From positions 162,133 through 226,132 of the forward strand of contig JAKOVW010000007.1 of NCBI GenBank assembly GCA_029781865.1: 64,000 nucleotides of DNA. Direction: 5' to 3'. The position numbers were made by a program, and so were the translations under genes. Origin of the DNA: Bacteroidota bacterium. GTDB lineage: Bacteria; Bacteroidota; Bacteroidia; Chitinophagales; Saprospiraceae. A model generated the notes under the pieces. That model saw only the letters and a list, made by a program, of their open reading frames with translations. It did no database searches and was not told the origin of the DNA. Position 1 is the first letter of the stretch. Each line of letters opens with the position of its first letter. Positions 9,204 through 17,677 of the stretch are shown one piece after another.

Positions 9204-9484
9204 AAGAAAACGAATTTAGTCTTCAACAACTGCTCAAGAATTTTTCATCCCAGAAGCATTTGAAAGATAAGCTGTTGGATAAGAAACTGGAAGAACTTTG
9301 GCGTAGCCTGTATCAGAATATGTCAATCTATACCACAAAGATTCAATTCAGGAAAGGGATATTGACTGTCTGGATTAGTTCATCTCCGTTGAAACATGAA
9401 TTAATGTATAAGAAGGAACGGATTATCAGTCAATTGAATGAAGCATTAAAGGAAACGTTAATTGAGCAGATTGAATTCCGTTGA
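9200..9484 (+). CDS. DUF721 domain protein coupled to recF
   Basis: This small protein (94 residues from the ATG at 9200) matches the DUF721 family, often found beside recF, gyrB or dnaA and of unclear function. The family core 'L-W-x-x-x-x-x-x-x-x-x-Y-T-T-K-I-x-F-R-K-G-x-L-T-V' followed by 'S-S-P-L-K-H-E-L' is visible. A TTG 15 bp further upstream is in frame, but the ATG overlaps the recF stop as ATGA. That is the classic coupled start, so I prefer it. A role in nucleic-acid binding is often suggested but not shown. Confidence 0.88.
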   Translation: MKENEFSLQQLLKNFSSQKHLKDKLLDKKLEELWRSLYQNMSIYTTKIQFRKGILTVWISSSPLKHELMYKKERIISQLNEALKETLIEQIEFR

Positions 9485-9490
9485 TTCAAT

Positions 9491-9520
9491 AAATCAATAA
9501 TTGAATTCGTTGATTTTTTT
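9491..9520 (+). terminator. Possible terminator of recF-DUF721
   Basis: A 7-bp stem (AAATCAA at 9491-9497 with TTGATTT at 9510-9516) runs straight into T-rich bases up to 9520. The loop is 12 nt and the stem is AT-rich, so it is weak. Confidence 0.4.
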
Positions 9521-9779
9521 GTCAACGTAAAATGCTCAATGACATAATAAGCCATAAGCACTGTGCAAACCAGGATTTGCAACAGTATTATCGTTATGCC
9601 GATCTATTTCGGGTGAATCAGGATTGTTCTTGTTCAGAAATGTTGTTTTGTAATAAAAACCAACTGAATAAGAAACAAAGCACACATGTAGCTGCAATGA
9701 CCATAATTTTTTATTTTGAGTTACCTTAACAAGACAAAGATAATACATATTATTAATTTTCATAATATGTAGGAATGAT

Positions 9780-9787
9780 TATTTTTG
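9780..9787 (+). promoter_or_regulatory. -7 promoter box of the DUF2911 gene
   Basis: The bases TATTTTTG match TAnnTTTG. The predicted start near 9793 gives a leader of about 40 nt, longer than for most genes in this window. Confidence 0.5.
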
Positions 9788-9833
9788 CATCCATTTTGGA
9801 CTTTTATTGTTACTCATAAAAATTTATTAGTAT

Positions 9834-10667
9834 ATGAAAAATGCATTGATTTTAAGCTTAAGCTTGTTCTTCCTGCCTGTTTTTAGCCAAATTTCTACTC
9901 CGGCCCCGAGTCCGGTGGGTAAATTGGAACAAAAAGCAGGTTTGGGCACCATTACAGTTGAGTATTCCAGGCCTAGTAAAAAGGACCGGATTGTCTTTGG
10001 CGATCTTGTGCCATATGGAAAAATCTGGCGTACAGGTGCAAATGCCTCAACCAAAATAACCTTTAGCGATGATGTGGAATTTCAAGGTGTCAGAGTGGCC
10101 AAAGGCACCTATGCTTTATTTACCATACCCGGCGAAAATCAATGGGAAGTTATCCTGTATTCTGACCTGTCAACCTGGGGTGTTCCGGATAATTATGATG
10201 TAACCAAAGAAGTTGCTCATGTTAAAGTTACACCGGAGTTGATACCCTACACTGTGGAATCATTTTTAATCGATGTGAATGATTTGCGGAATGATGGAGC
10301 ATCAATCAATTTAATCTGGGAAACCACCATGGTTACAGTTAAACTAAGATTTGATACAGATAACAAAGTGATGAAGAATATTGAGAAAGTAATGGCCGGA
10401 CCAACCAGTGATGATTACTACCTTGCTGCCCGTTATTATTTTGATTCGAATAAGGATCTGAATCAGGCCTTAACCTGGGTTCAAAAGGCAAATCAAATGG
10501 ATGCCAAGTTTTGGAAGCTCAGAGTAGAAGCATTAATACTTGCCAAACTGGGACGCAAACCGGAAGCAATTGCAGCAGCAGAAAAATCAAAAGCGCTGGC
10601 CATTGAAGCTAAAAATGATGAATACGTAAAGATGAATGAGATGTCGATTAAAGAATGGAGCAATTAA
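9834..10667 (+). CDS. DUF2911 domain exported protein
   Basis: The 277-residue protein has a cleavable signal peptide (1-19, ending 'V-F-S-Q') and a DUF2911 domain at about 28-180. The domain is recognised by 'V-E-Y-S-R-P-S-K-K-D-R', 'P-Y-G-K-I-W-R-T-G-A-N' and 'G-T-Y-A-L-F-T-I-P'. A helical C-terminal part (about 185-275) looks like one or two TPR units. DUF2911 is abundant in Bacteroidota and has no established function. It is preceded by its own promoter box and followed by a strong terminator, so it is a single-gene unit. Confidence 0.9.
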   Translation: MKNALILSLSLFFLPVFSQISTPAPSPVGKLEQKAGLGTITVEYSRPSKKDRIVFGDLVPYGKIWRTGANASTKITFSDDVEFQGVRVAKGTYALFTIPGENQWEVILYSDLSTWGVPDNYDVTKEVAHVKVTPELIPYTVESFLIDVNDLRNDGASINLIWETTMVTVKLRFDTDNKVMKNIEKVMAGPTSDDYYLAARYYFDSNKDLNQALTWVQKANQMDAKFWKLRVEALILAKLGRKPEAIAAAEKSKALAIEAKNDEYVKMNEMSIKEWSN

Positions 10668-10730
10668 TCCATTATAAAATACAAGGACGATTTGTTCAGT
10701 TTGTTTAACGGATAGTCGATCCGGGAATCA

Positions 10731-10764
10731 AATAGGCATAAATGAAATTTATGCCTATTTTTTT
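10731..10764 (+). terminator. Intrinsic terminator of the DUF2911 gene
   Basis: A perfect 13-bp stem (AATAGGCATAAAT at 10731-10743 with its complement at 10747-10759) with a GAA loop is followed by T's to 10764. It lies 64 bp after the DUF2911 stop. Confidence 0.88.
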
Positions 10765-10929
10765 GCATAACACCGGATGAGTTAAGGAGAATTGAATTTG
10801 ATATTCCATTCGCTTAGGATTTTTCATATGCCGGTTTATATGATTTTATTTTCTTAATGCAGTCAGCATTTCCGGTTAAAGTTTGCGCAAAAGGTAGATG
10901 TGTTCTTCAAGATAAATTGCTTAACGCTT

Positions 10930-12591
10930 TCACGCCGGGGACTTCTCCAATAGCATCTTTTCGAAAGCGAAAGACAAAATCAAAACCATCATGCATGCTA
11001 TGACATTATACCACAAAAATCCCAGATTCGTAAATGCAAATAGAAACAATATAGTGGTCTGGGCAATTGCCGCAGCATAGAATACCGCTTTCCCTTTAAC
11101 CATTTTTAGATAAAAGCCGGTTAGAAAGATGCCTAAAACAGTTCCATAAAATATGGACCCAACGATATTGATGTATTGAATAAGATTTTCAAAGAGATTG
11201 GCATAAAGTGCAAATCCAATGATCACCAATCCCCATCCTGCAGTAAAAGCTCTCGTCCAGAATACATCATTGTGTTTCGATGCAAAGGCTGGAAAATGCC
11301 TTTTAAGAATATCAATAGTAGTAGTGCCTGATAAAGCATTCATTTCAGCAGAAATGGAGGACATGGCCGCGCATAAGATCACAGCAATCATCAAGCCTAT
11401 AAAACCATGAGGTAGATAATGAAGTATGTAGTGCAGAAATATGTAATCCCGGTCATTGGATTCCTGTTCGGGTAAGTTTTTTGCAACGTAAGATTTAACT
11501 TCTTCCCGTAATTGCATTCGATTTTGATTGAGCAACTGTAATTCGGATTTGAGTTCAGGATTATGGATGTCAGCCTGAATGGAATTCATGTGAAAATGAA
11601 TGCTGTCATTTCGTTTCTCCCATTCTTTGAATTTATCTGGATGATGTGTTTGAAGCTCCTGATTGACTTTTTCATTAAAATGTACTGGCGTTTTTTGAAA
11701 TTGAAAGGCTACAAATAACATTACACCGCACAGCAGAATAAACATTTGCATCGGAATTTTAAGAATTCCATTCATGATAAGTCCCATTCTGCTTTCTGTA
11801 CTGTTCTTGCCGCTGATGTATCGTTGGACCTGAGACTGATCGGTTCCAAAATAAGCAAGTGCTAAAAAAAATCCACCTCCGATTCCGGACCATATATTAT
11901 ACCTGTCATTAAAGTCAAGATTAAAATTGACAGCTTGCGTTTTACCGGACCAGCCTGCAATGGTCAATGCATCAGAGAATCCAATGTGATCGGGAAATGA
12001 ATGAACGATGTAATAAAAAATGATAATCATTCCTGTGAAAATAACGGCAAGTTGTTGAAGCTGTGTTTGTGTTACCGCTTTAGATCCACCCGAAACGGTA
12101 TACATAATGACGAGTATACCCGCTATGATATGGGTCCACTGTAAATTCCATCCAAAGATTGAAGATAAAATAATGCTTGGTGCATATAATGTAATTCCGG
12201 CAGCTAGACCTCTTTGTGTAAGAAAAATCAAAGCGGCAAATGTCCGTGTTCTTCCATCAAAACGTTGTTCCAGATATTCATAAGCGGTAAAAACGTTTAG
12301 CTTATAAAAAATCGGAATAAACGTAATACAAATGACAATCATTGCCAGGGGTAAACCAAAATAAAATTGGACAAAACGCATGCCATCGGAAAATCCCTGT
12401 CCTGTGGTAGAAATAAACGTAATAGCACTGGCCTGTGTAGCCATGACGATGAATCCAACTTTCCACCAACTGGAAGACTGGTCCCCTAAAATGTAATTTT
12501 TAAGATTGTGTTGCTTCTTGGTTTTGAAAATTCCAAAAACTACAATAAACCCAAGTGTACAACACAAAACCAACCAATCGTATTTGTTCAT
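10930..12591 (-). CDS. Sodium:solute symporter (SSS family)
   Basis: The 553-residue polytopic protein (about 13 transmembrane helices) belongs to the sodium:solute symporter family. It shows 'A-S-A-I-T-F-I-S-T-T-G-Q-G' in the second helix region, 'Y-T-V-S-G-G-S-K-A-V', and 'S-S-I-S-A-E-M-N-A-L-S-G', the conserved sodium-site helix. A hydrophilic insert of about 80 residues, rich in charged residues, interrupts the membrane core around 310-390; similar inserts occur in Bacteroidota members. It is the last gene of an operon after a PIG-L deacetylase and a 36-residue membrane protein, so the cargo may be a sugar or acyl-amino compound linked to that deacetylase (inference). Confidence 0.9.
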   Translation of the reverse strand: MNKYDWLVLCCTLGFIVVFGIFKTKKQHNLKNYILGDQSSSWWKVGFIVMATQASAITFISTTGQGFSDGMRFVQFYFGLPLAMIVICITFIPIFYKLNVFTAYEYLEQRFDGRTRTFAALIFLTQRGLAAGITLYAPSIILSSIFGWNLQWTHIIAGILVIMYTVSGGSKAVTQTQLQQLAVIFTGMIIIFYYIVHSFPDHIGFSDALTIAGWSGKTQAVNFNLDFNDRYNIWSGIGGGFFLALAYFGTDQSQVQRYISGKNSTESRMGLIMNGILKIPMQMFILLCGVMLFVAFQFQKTPVHFNEKVNQELQTHHPDKFKEWEKRNDSIHFHMNSIQADIHNPELKSELQLLNQNRMQLREEVKSYVAKNLPEQESNDRDYIFLHYILHYLPHGFIGLMIAVILCAAMSSISAEMNALSGTTTIDILKRHFPAFASKHNDVFWTRAFTAGWGLVIIGFALYANLFENLIQYINIVGSIFYGTVLGIFLTGFYLKMVKGKAVFYAAAIAQTTILFLFAFTNLGFLWYNVIACMMVLILSFAFEKMLLEKSPA

Positions 12592-12658
12592 TTATAAGTA
12601 AATTCTGAAGTTTATGAAGTTAGTGAAAGGCGTACTGTTGGCATTTATCAAAACAGTA

Positions 12659-12769
12659 TTACTTGTGATAAACATAAGAAAGTATACAGAGGACAATGAT
12701 GTATATGATTAACATGCCTGCCACAAGTGTGTAATATTTTTGCCAGTTTATTTTTTCTTCTGGATTCAT
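12659..12769 (-). CDS. 36-residue single-pass membrane protein between deacetylase and symporter
   Basis: I found this short frame by reading the minus strand between the two larger genes. It starts with ATG at 12769 and stops with TAA at 12659-12661. The product has a charged N-terminus (M-N-P-E-E-K-I-N-W-Q-K) and one strong hydrophobic helix (about 13-33), then a short 'Y-H-K' tail. Its ATG overlaps the TGA of the deacetylase gene by one base (TGATG), a coupled arrangement, and the symporter starts 67 bp later. I know no family name. Small companion subunits are known beside some SSS transporters (YjcH with ActP, YhdT with PanF), so an accessory role is a reasonable guess. Confidence 0.7.
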   Translation of the reverse strand: MNPEEKINWQKYYTLVAGMLIIYIIVLCILSYVYHK

Positions 12770-15243
12770 CAGAAACAAATCAAATTGGAGAACAAACGGT
12801 AAGCACCGGGAACTCCGGCTTTTAATTGCCTAAACCAGGCCAGCGAGGTATAAACAAACCAACCTTTTCCCGTTTTCCGTATCAAGATTCCTGATTTTAA
12901 TTCTTTTTCATTTGGATCATTCATACTCACTAATTCTTCATAAGAAGGATCATAGTTATTTGCAAAATACAATCCACGCTCCTGAACCCAATGGTCAAAA
13001 TCAGAACTTCGAATTTTATTAGGATCGTTAAAAAATGGGTGATCCGGCTTCAGTATTTTAACCGTGGCATTTTCATCCGTTACCCGATCCCTTGAAATTT
13101 TTAAACCGGCGGGTGAGAAATCTTCGGTGACCAATTCAGCCGTGGTGTTGTATTGAAAAATTACTTTACCTCCTTCTTCCATAAAATGATCCAAATACGA
13201 TTTGCAAGATTTTAATTCTGACTTGGTATTTAAAGCACGAATGCCAAATACAAGGACATCAAAATTCTTAATGCTCAGGTTTTGTAAATCGGCAGGTAAA
13301 ATGGTTTTTACATCAAATCCCATTTTGGTCATGGCTTCATCGATATAGTCTCCGGCGCCTTCTATATAGGCGATTCGTTTTTTCAATTTCAACAGGTCGG
13401 TATTGATTAATTTGATTTGTGCAGGTAACAACACATTTTGCCAGGGAATATGGGGATATTTAATGGATTCAAGTGTGTAGGATTGCATTTGGTTAACGAG
13501 TATGGGTAATTCAATTAACCGGTTGTCTATGGATTGACCGCTGATTTCAAATTCAAATTCCTGTTGTTGGCCTGATTTATCCAGATTATAAGCAATTTTG
13601 GAAGGTAATATGCTGAAATGATCCGGACATTTCAGCGTAAGGCTACCTTGCTGATGATCTGCATGTGCAATCAATTTAATCCTGCATTTAGTAGATTTTG
13701 AATTGGTAATTAGCAAGTGGTCATCCGGTGCAATTGTGATGGCCGGAATAACATCGAGATTTTGTTTAACCTCACCTAAAACCGGATCGTCATTTTTGTA
13801 AATGATTTCCCGCATTAAAACATAGGGTTTGTGATTAATAGAGATTTTGAACTCTGCATTCAATAACTTTTTACCGATAGGTCGGTTGTGATTCAACAAT
13901 TCATCTACTTTATACATTCCGCGTGGTCTTCCATTGAGAAGCCAGAATGCACCAGTTGGAGGTAGCTTCGAAGGAAGGGTAATTGTAGTATTCCATATTT
14001 CTGCCTGATTCGGTTTTAATAAGAGTGAATATGTGCTGTCCTTGCTGCAAGTGGGGAATGAAATGGATTCTAATGTCATGGACACAGGATTTCTAACTAT
14101 GCATTCATTGGAAACTTTTAATTTTTCATTTGTGGTGGTAAGAAATACATCTGTTGAAGATTCAGCAAACAAGCCGGCACAATCGTAGATTAAATTTCTT
14201 ACTTCTTCTGATTTAATTGCTTTCCAGTGTTCTTCATGCAGGTCGGAGATATACAGTTCTATTTTTTGAAGTAAGGGAATGCTTTTCCAGGGTTTTTCAT
14301 AATCAAATTGTGCGATGAGCGTATCAATGAGATGATCCACATTGCCTCCGCCATTAATGCGGCTCCAACTCAGGTTCAATCCATCAAACGGATTGTTTTG
14401 TTGAGAATCTTTAACTCCATCCACGCGTTCAAAATACTCCATCATTGTTCCGCGGCTACTGTTGATGCCAAATCCCTGAGATTTATGCATGCTTCTGCTC
14501 TGAGCTGCAATTTCATTCGTCGAATATCCATATGCCGGCAGATAACTCCCGACATCAAGGCTGTATAATCCTGATTTATCCATCGCGTCAAATTTCTCTT
14601 TGCTGCCATAAAAAAACCAGGATGTATTAAAGAATACTCTCTGTACTATATGCATGTCAGTACCTTTCAATGGGTCCTGCATAAAAAGCGGACTATTCGC
14701 ATGTTGTGCTGCTTCCAGGCTTAATATTGCAGAAGCCGTATGATGTCCATGTGTTTTTCCACTGGTACGGTGATCAAACCTATTGATGATGACATCAGGT
14801 TTAAATTCGCGTATTACACGGATGACGTCCAGTAAAATGCTGTCCTTATTCCAAAAAGAAAAAGTCTCTTCCGCATTTTTAGAATAACCAAAATCGTTGG
14901 CGCGTGTAAAATATTGAGTGCCGCCATCAATTTTTCTGGCTTGCAATAATTCATTGGTCCGGATTACTCCAAGGTATTCATCCAGTTCGGGTCCGATTAG
15001 GTTTTGTCCACCATCACCCCTTGTCAATGAAAGATATGCCGTGTTAAATTTTTGATCTTTGGCCAGGTAGGTAATCAATCGGGTGTTTTCATCGTCAGGA
15101 TGAGCGGCAATGTACAATACAGAACCGAGGACCTTCAGTTTTTTAAAACCCTCCATGATTTCTGCACTTGTTTTTGATTTTTGGGCAGAAATTGAGGAAA
15201 GAACGCATATAGTAATGAAACTAAAAATCAGGAAACTTCTCAT
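12769..15243 (-). CDS. Large secreted PIG-L/LmbE family deacetylase
   Basis: This roughly 824-residue protein begins with a signal peptide ending 'S-S-I-S-A-Q'. An N-terminal PIG-L (LmbE-like) domain carries the zinc motif 'A-A-H-P-D-D-E' and the later 'H-G-H-H-T-A-S' histidines. This family removes acetyl groups from N-acetyl-glucosamine derivatives. The remaining 500 residues are beta-rich and end in a domain resembling a class I glutamine-amidotransferase-like fold ('V-L-V-F-G-I-R-A-L-N', 'G-G-K-V-I-F-Q-Y-N-T'), as in other large Bacteroidota PIG-L proteins. A TTG at 15264 is in frame, but the ATG at 15243 directly precedes the signal peptide and is preferred. It heads the operon with the small membrane protein and the symporter. 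Confidence 0.88.
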   Translation of the reverse strand: MRSFLIFSFITICVLSSISAQKSKTSAEIMEGFKKLKVLGSVLYIAAHPDDENTRLITYLAKDQKFNTAYLSLTRGDGGQNLIGPELDEYLGVIRTNELLQARKIDGGTQYFTRANDFGYSKNAEETFSFWNKDSILLDVIRVIREFKPDVIINRFDHRTSGKTHGHHTASAILSLEAAQHANSPLFMQDPLKGTDMHIVQRVFFNTSWFFYGSKEKFDAMDKSGLYSLDVGSYLPAYGYSTNEIAAQSRSMHKSQGFGINSSRGTMMEYFERVDGVKDSQQNNPFDGLNLSWSRINGGGNVDHLIDTLIAQFDYEKPWKSIPLLQKIELYISDLHEEHWKAIKSEEVRNLIYDCAGLFAESSTDVFLTTTNEKLKVSNECIVRNPVSMTLESISFPTCSKDSTYSLLLKPNQAEIWNTTITLPSKLPPTGAFWLLNGRPRGMYKVDELLNHNRPIGKKLLNAEFKISINHKPYVLMREIIYKNDDPVLGEVKQNLDVIPAITIAPDDHLLITNSKSTKCRIKLIAHADHQQGSLTLKCPDHFSILPSKIAYNLDKSGQQQEFEFEISGQSIDNRLIELPILVNQMQSYTLESIKYPHIPWQNVLLPAQIKLINTDLLKLKKRIAYIEGAGDYIDEAMTKMGFDVKTILPADLQNLSIKNFDVLVFGIRALNTKSELKSCKSYLDHFMEEGGKVIFQYNTTAELVTEDFSPAGLKISRDRVTDENATVKILKPDHPFFNDPNKIRSSDFDHWVQERGLYFANNYDPSYEELVSMNDPNEKELKSGILIRKTGKGWFVYTSLAWFRQLKAGVPGAYRLFSNLICF

Positions 15244-15304
15244 TTTTGAAATTTGTGTTCGCAAAGATCACAAAAACGGAGATTAACGGCCATCAAAATC
15301 CAAT

Positions 15305-15312
15305 TACTTTTG
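15305..15312 (+). promoter_or_regulatory. -7 promoter box of the DAHP synthase gene
   Basis: The bases TACTTTTG match TAnnTTTG. The predicted start near 15318 excludes any start codon upstream of it and supports the ATG at 15328 or 15340. Confidence 0.5.
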
Positions 15313-15327
15313 TTAACCTTACTTATC

Positions 15328-16407
15328 ATGACAAGCAACATGCTGAATCCGGCGATAACAAGTAAAAATGGAGAAAAAGTATTGATTTTGGGACCTTGCA
15401 GTGCTGAGTCGCCTGATCAGTTACATGAATTGGCCAAACGTTCTGTGCATTTAAAGCCTCATTTAATACGGGCTGGCATTTGGAAACCCAGAACGAGACC
15501 GGGTCATTTTCAGGGAATGGGTGAACAGGCTATTCCCTGGCTCATGGAAATCAAAAAGGAATATGGCCTGAAAATCTGCACTGAGGTTGCAAATAGCCAT
15601 CACGTTGAAGTCGCTTTGAAAGCGGGATTTGATACATTATGGATAGGCGCCAGAACAACGGTTAATCCTTTTTATGTGCAGGATATATCAGATGCACTGA
15701 AAGGGGTGGATATTCCGGTTATGGTAAAAAATCCTCTTAATCCGGATCTCTATCTTTGGCTTGGGGCAATCGAACGTTTTTTACAGTCCGGAATCAATCG
15801 CTTGGCGGCAATCCACCGGGGATTTAGTTTTTACGGCAACTCCATTTATCGAAACACGCCAAGATGGCAAATTCCAATTGAATTAAAAAGGCGAATCCCA
15901 GATTTGCAAATGCTTGTGGATATTTCGCATATCAGTGGTCACCCGGAGCATTTACTCGAAATTGCACAGATAGCCTATGATTTGAATTATGATGGCATAA
16001 TGGTTGAGGTCCATCCTGAACCCCAAAATGCGTTGAGTGATGCTGAGCAACAGGTTACCCCGGAATTTTTGGAAAAGGAAATATTAGATAAACTCATTTA
16101 CCGGGAAGTGAGCACCAATGATGTCCAATTCAATCTGCAAATTGATGAGATTCGTAATAAGATTGATCAAATAGATGATGATTTGTTGAAGTTACTGGCT
16201 AAAAGAATGCAATTAGTTGAACAGATCGGATTGGAAAAAAAACAAAGTCGTATTTCCATTTTTCAGCCAAAGCGCTGGGATGAAATTATCACCCGGCTGG
16301 TAGAGTTTGGAAAGCACGAAAATTTAAGTGAAGAGTTTATTTTTAATTTAATTGAAGCCATTCATATTGAATCGATTCAACATCAGAGTCAAAAAATGAA
16401 TAAGTAA
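15328..16407 (+). CDS. Bifunctional DAHP synthase / chorismate mutase
   Basis: This fusion protein (359 residues) has an N-terminal KDPG-type DAHP synthase barrel (about 15-265), seen from 'L-I-L-G-P-C-S-A-E-S', 'R-A-G-I-W-K-P-R-T-R-P', 'V-M-V-K-N-P' and 'H-R-G-F-S'. A C-terminal type II chorismate mutase helix bundle (about 275-355) follows, with 'I-D-E-I-R-N-K-I-D-Q-I-D' and 'L-A-K-R-M-Q-L-V-E-Q-I-G'. It thus joins the first shikimate step to the committing step toward phenylalanine and tyrosine. This fusion is typical of Bacteroidota, where the mutase part regulates the synthase. The frame is open further upstream, but the promoter box at 15305-15312 makes those starts unlikely. Confidence 0.92.
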   Translation: MTSNMLNPAITSKNGEKVLILGPCSAESPDQLHELAKRSVHLKPHLIRAGIWKPRTRPGHFQGMGEQAIPWLMEIKKEYGLKICTEVANSHHVEVALKAGFDTLWIGARTTVNPFYVQDISDALKGVDIPVMVKNPLNPDLYLWLGAIERFLQSGINRLAAIHRGFSFYGNSIYRNTPRWQIPIELKRRIPDLQMLVDISHISGHPEHLLEIAQIAYDLNYDGIMVEVHPEPQNALSDAEQQVTPEFLEKEILDKLIYREVSTNDVQFNLQIDEIRNKIDQIDDDLLKLLAKRMQLVEQIGLEKKQSRISIFQPKRWDEIITRLVEFGKHENLSEEFIFNLIEAIHIESIQHQSQKMNK

Positions 16408-16447
16408 ACCGAACTCATCAACTTGAACGTTTGGCATGAACTAAAAA

Positions 16448-16480
16448 TGAAAATCCTTTCTGAATTAGAAAGGATTTTCA
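16448..16480. terminator. Hairpin between convergent genes
   Basis: A perfect 14-bp inverted repeat (16448-16461 with 16467-16480) with a GAATT loop lies 40 bp after the DAHP synthase stop, before the end of the convergent cupin gene. It lacks a long T-run, so factor-independent termination is likely but not certain. Confidence 0.65.
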
Positions 16481-16548
16481 TCAGGTTGGCTTTAAAGATA
16501 CAGTAATTGGTTTCGTATAACAGGGTTAAGCAAAAGCTATGCCACAAT

Positions 16549-17391
16549 TTACAGATTATTTGCATTGCGTTTGGCCATATTGATTTTGAGATCCATCCAT
16601 TTTTGACCAAGTAAATAATTCATTCCCCGGTCTACAGCCAGATGCTTTGCAATATGTACAGCGCCTTTTAGTTTTAAAGCAATGGTGTTACTTGCGCGCA
16701 GTGAAATGGAGAATCCGCCTTCCAGGTAATCAATGTGGTGCCAATACATACTTGGTATGAACAAAGTTTCACCATGTTCTAGAATAGTTTCCCAGCCTTC
16801 CACAAATTGCAAGCTGGGATATTTTGATTCGTCAGGGTCGGTCATATCTACCAGGCAGCCGACAGTATATGGTATATGATATAAATACTTGGATTGTTCC
16901 TGATCAAATAACCAAATTCTTTTTTTGGTTTGAAACTGATTTAAAAATACATGAGAGCAATCTAAATCATAATGTATTTTAGTAAATGAGCCCTGGCCAC
17001 CAAAAAACATAAATGGAAATTCATTGTAAAATCCATCCATGATATTCAAATTTTTTATGTCATGGATTAAGGCTGGTGCATGTTTAAAAATATTCCATAA
17101 AAAAATTCTCAATTGAGTTGGACCTTGCTGAATGAACTCAATATAATCTCCAAATTTCATAATGCCTGTAGGACTCATATAGCTTTTACCCCCTTTGCTG
17201 AACGAAGTGTCATAAACAGGCACGAGTAAATGACCGTATTTTGATTTGAAGTAGTCAAATGTCCATAGCTCTTTTGCAGGCCAGTCATTCATAAGATCCT
17301 TGAAAACAACTGGTTTTAATGGGTCCAGGTATTCTAGCCTGAATCGTTCCCGTGTAAGGCCGCTCACTTTTTCTATAGGAGTCAATTTCAT
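16549..17391 (-). CDS. Cupin-like (JmjC-fold) 2-oxoglutarate-dependent oxygenase
   Basis: The 280-residue protein looks like a bacterial Cupin_8/JmjC hydroxylase. It has the opening 'K-P-V-V-F-K-D-L-M-N-D-W-P-A', the iron-binding H-x-D in 'K-I-H-Y-D-L-D-C', and the distal histidine in 'F-I-P-S-M-Y-W-H-H-I-D-Y'. Relatives hydroxylate asparagine, histidine or arginine residues of proteins, including ribosomal proteins; the target here is unknown. The iron ligands all appear present. A promoter box (17423-17430) lies a short distance upstream. Confidence 0.85.
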   Translation of the reverse strand: MKLTPIEKVSGLTRERFRLEYLDPLKPVVFKDLMNDWPAKELWTFDYFKSKYGHLLVPVYDTSFSKGGKSYMSPTGIMKFGDYIEFIQQGPTQLRIFLWNIFKHAPALIHDIKNLNIMDGFYNEFPFMFFGGQGSFTKIHYDLDCSHVFLNQFQTKKRIWLFDQEQSKYLYHIPYTVGCLVDMTDPDESKYPSLQFVEGWETILEHGETLFIPSMYWHHIDYLEGGFSISLRASNTIALKLKGAVHIAKHLAVDRGMNYLLGQKWMDLKINMAKRNANNL

Positions 17392-17422
17392 TGGTTCTCC
17401 GGTTTAGAATTAAATGGTAATA

Positions 17423-17430
17423 CAAAATTA
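17423..17430 (-). promoter_or_regulatory. -7 promoter box of the cupin gene
   Basis: The minus-strand bases TAATTTTG match TAnnTTTG. The predicted start near 17417 gives a leader of about 26 nt to the ATG at 17391. Confidence 0.5.
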
Positions 17431-17661
17431 AATGAATCTTTTGATAGATATCAAAGGCAATTCTTCTTATCAAAAGAAAACAGATTGGATAATTGGTTGA
17501 AAATAATCACGTAGCAGGGCTTTCGGAGAAGGAAAACAGACTTCGAATTCCAATTTTATTCGGATATAAGCCTGGAGTTTTAAATGGTTTAATGATCATA
17601 ATTTCCTGGTCTGAATGGTTTTTTCTTCTTTTGATCTAAGGCTGCATCCCCGATATTCAAT

Positions 17662-17669
17662 TAACTTTG
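17662..17669 (+). promoter_or_regulatory. -7 promoter box of purM
   Basis: TAACTTTG matches TAnnTTTG and ends 8 bp before the ATG at 17678. The predicted transcript therefore begins about 3 nt before the start codon. An in-frame ATG at 17615 lies upstream of this box and is rejected. Confidence 0.6.
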
Positions 17670-17677
17670 CGCCCTAT

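Larger units (their letters stand above)
9485..9833. other. Intergenic region after recF operon
   Basis: I see no convincing gene in these 349 bases. Short open frames on both strands here have no signal peptide, no recognisable motif and poor codon composition. The stretch holds a weak terminator at its left end and a -7 promoter box at 9780-9787 for the DUF2911 gene. Confidence 0.6.

Noticed and set aside
9532..9763. Two short frames on opposite strands after the recF operon
   Set aside because: Neither has a signal peptide, helix or motif, and composition is like non-coding DNA.
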